Positions 63,912 through 64,000 of a stretch of DNA of 64,000 nt are shown here, piece by piece. The position numbers were made by a program, and so were the translations under genes. Origin of the DNA: CAWDJT01 sp963828705 (lineage in GTDB: Bacteria > Desulfobacterota > Syntrophobacteria > Syntrophobacterales > Syntrophobacteraceae); the NCBI GenBank assembly GCA_963828705.1, contig CAWHGA010000054.1, forward strand, positions 74,358 through 138,357. Reading direction: 5' to 3'. Numbering within the stretch: the stretch's first letter is position 1; each line of letters begins with the position of its first letter. The notes beneath the pieces were generated by a model. It was not told where the DNA came from. It did not search any database and saw only the letters and a list, made by a program, of their open reading frames with translations.

Positions 63912-64000
63912 CCAACCTTTGTAGTGCCACAGGTGATTTGTGTTCATCTAACATATTGAAGTTACAGATCTATTTTATTCATACTGTAGAATTTCAGTTA

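Overview
The window looks like a chromosomal segment of an anaerobic, energy-conserving Desulfobacterota bacterium, most likely close to the Syntrophobacter / sulfate-reducer group. This rests on gene content: cytosolic HdrABC genes, a fumarate reductase with HdrB/HdrC-type subunits beside a two-subunit class I fumarase, an oxalate/formate-family transporter, a hybrid-cluster-protein locus with its CRP/FNR-type regulator, a ferredoxin-thioredoxin reductase, and a probable UGA-encoded selenoprotein. Placement to genus is not possible from the sequence alone.

Layout. 0-6 kb: a cyclic-di-GMP-I (GEMM) riboswitch ahead of an HDOD protein, a palindrome-bounded IS200/IS605-like remnant, a PAS/GAF/GGDEF diguanylate cyclase and a PilZ protein. 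6-7.4 kb: ferredoxin-thioredoxin reductase, glutaredoxin and an unrecognised protein in one operon, beside a YbbK/YbgA remnant. 7.7-13.9 kb: ndk, lytic transglycosylase, a rubredoxin-like protein, DUF554, thrC and a gamma-carbonic-anhydrase-like protein. 14-15.5 kb: an IS701-type element. 17-23 kb: OFA transporter, a peptidase-M50-like protein lacking catalytic residues, a pseudo-receiver Ser/Thr kinase, acetyltransferase, phosphoesterase, DUF202 and cold shock protein. 23.5-24.2 kb: a DUF166 gene with an in-frame UGA and a well-placed SECIS-like hairpin. 24.3-31 kb: YheT hydrolase, epmA, efp, mreB, D-Ala-D-Ala carboxypeptidase, DedA. 31-35.4 kb: a nitrosative-stress locus (ferredoxin, hcp, siroheme-reductase-like protein, HcpR-like regulator) with two copies of an FNR/HcpR-type palindrome. 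35.6-38 kb: AbrB-like protein, a second GGDEF protein, FlhG-like ATPase. 38.5-48.2 kb: hdrC-hdrB and, 5 kb on, a double-length hdrA. Between them lie lemA, a small membrane protein and a membrane protein carrying four tandem Hint/bacterial-intein-like domains. 48.4-50.5 kb: an FhlB/FliK-like pair. 51-56.8 kb: fumarase and the fumarate reductase/Hdr complex. 57-64 kb: phosphoesterases, small secreted and membrane proteins, a caspase-like candidate, and a toxin-antitoxin remnant joined to a 5'-truncated IS1634-type transposase.

How the genes fit together. Fumarase, FrdAB with HdrBC-like subunits, HdrABC and the formate-type transporter fit cytosolic thiol/ferredoxin electron flow coupled to fumarate-succinate interconversion. 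The c-di-GMP set (riboswitch, two GGEEF cyclases, PilZ, FlhG, FliK/FhlB) fits control of motility and surface behaviour.

Quality caution. About 26 apparent single-base frameshifts fall in some 15 otherwise well-conserved genes, many in short homopolymers. They look more like indel errors in the underlying sequence than mass gene decay, so frameshifted genes are listed as CDS spanning the break. Real decay is seen elsewhere: the YbbK/YbgA remnant, the antitoxin/transposase junction and the palindromic element. Dispersed REP-like palindromes recur in at least six intergenic regions. No rRNA, tRNA or CRISPR array was found.
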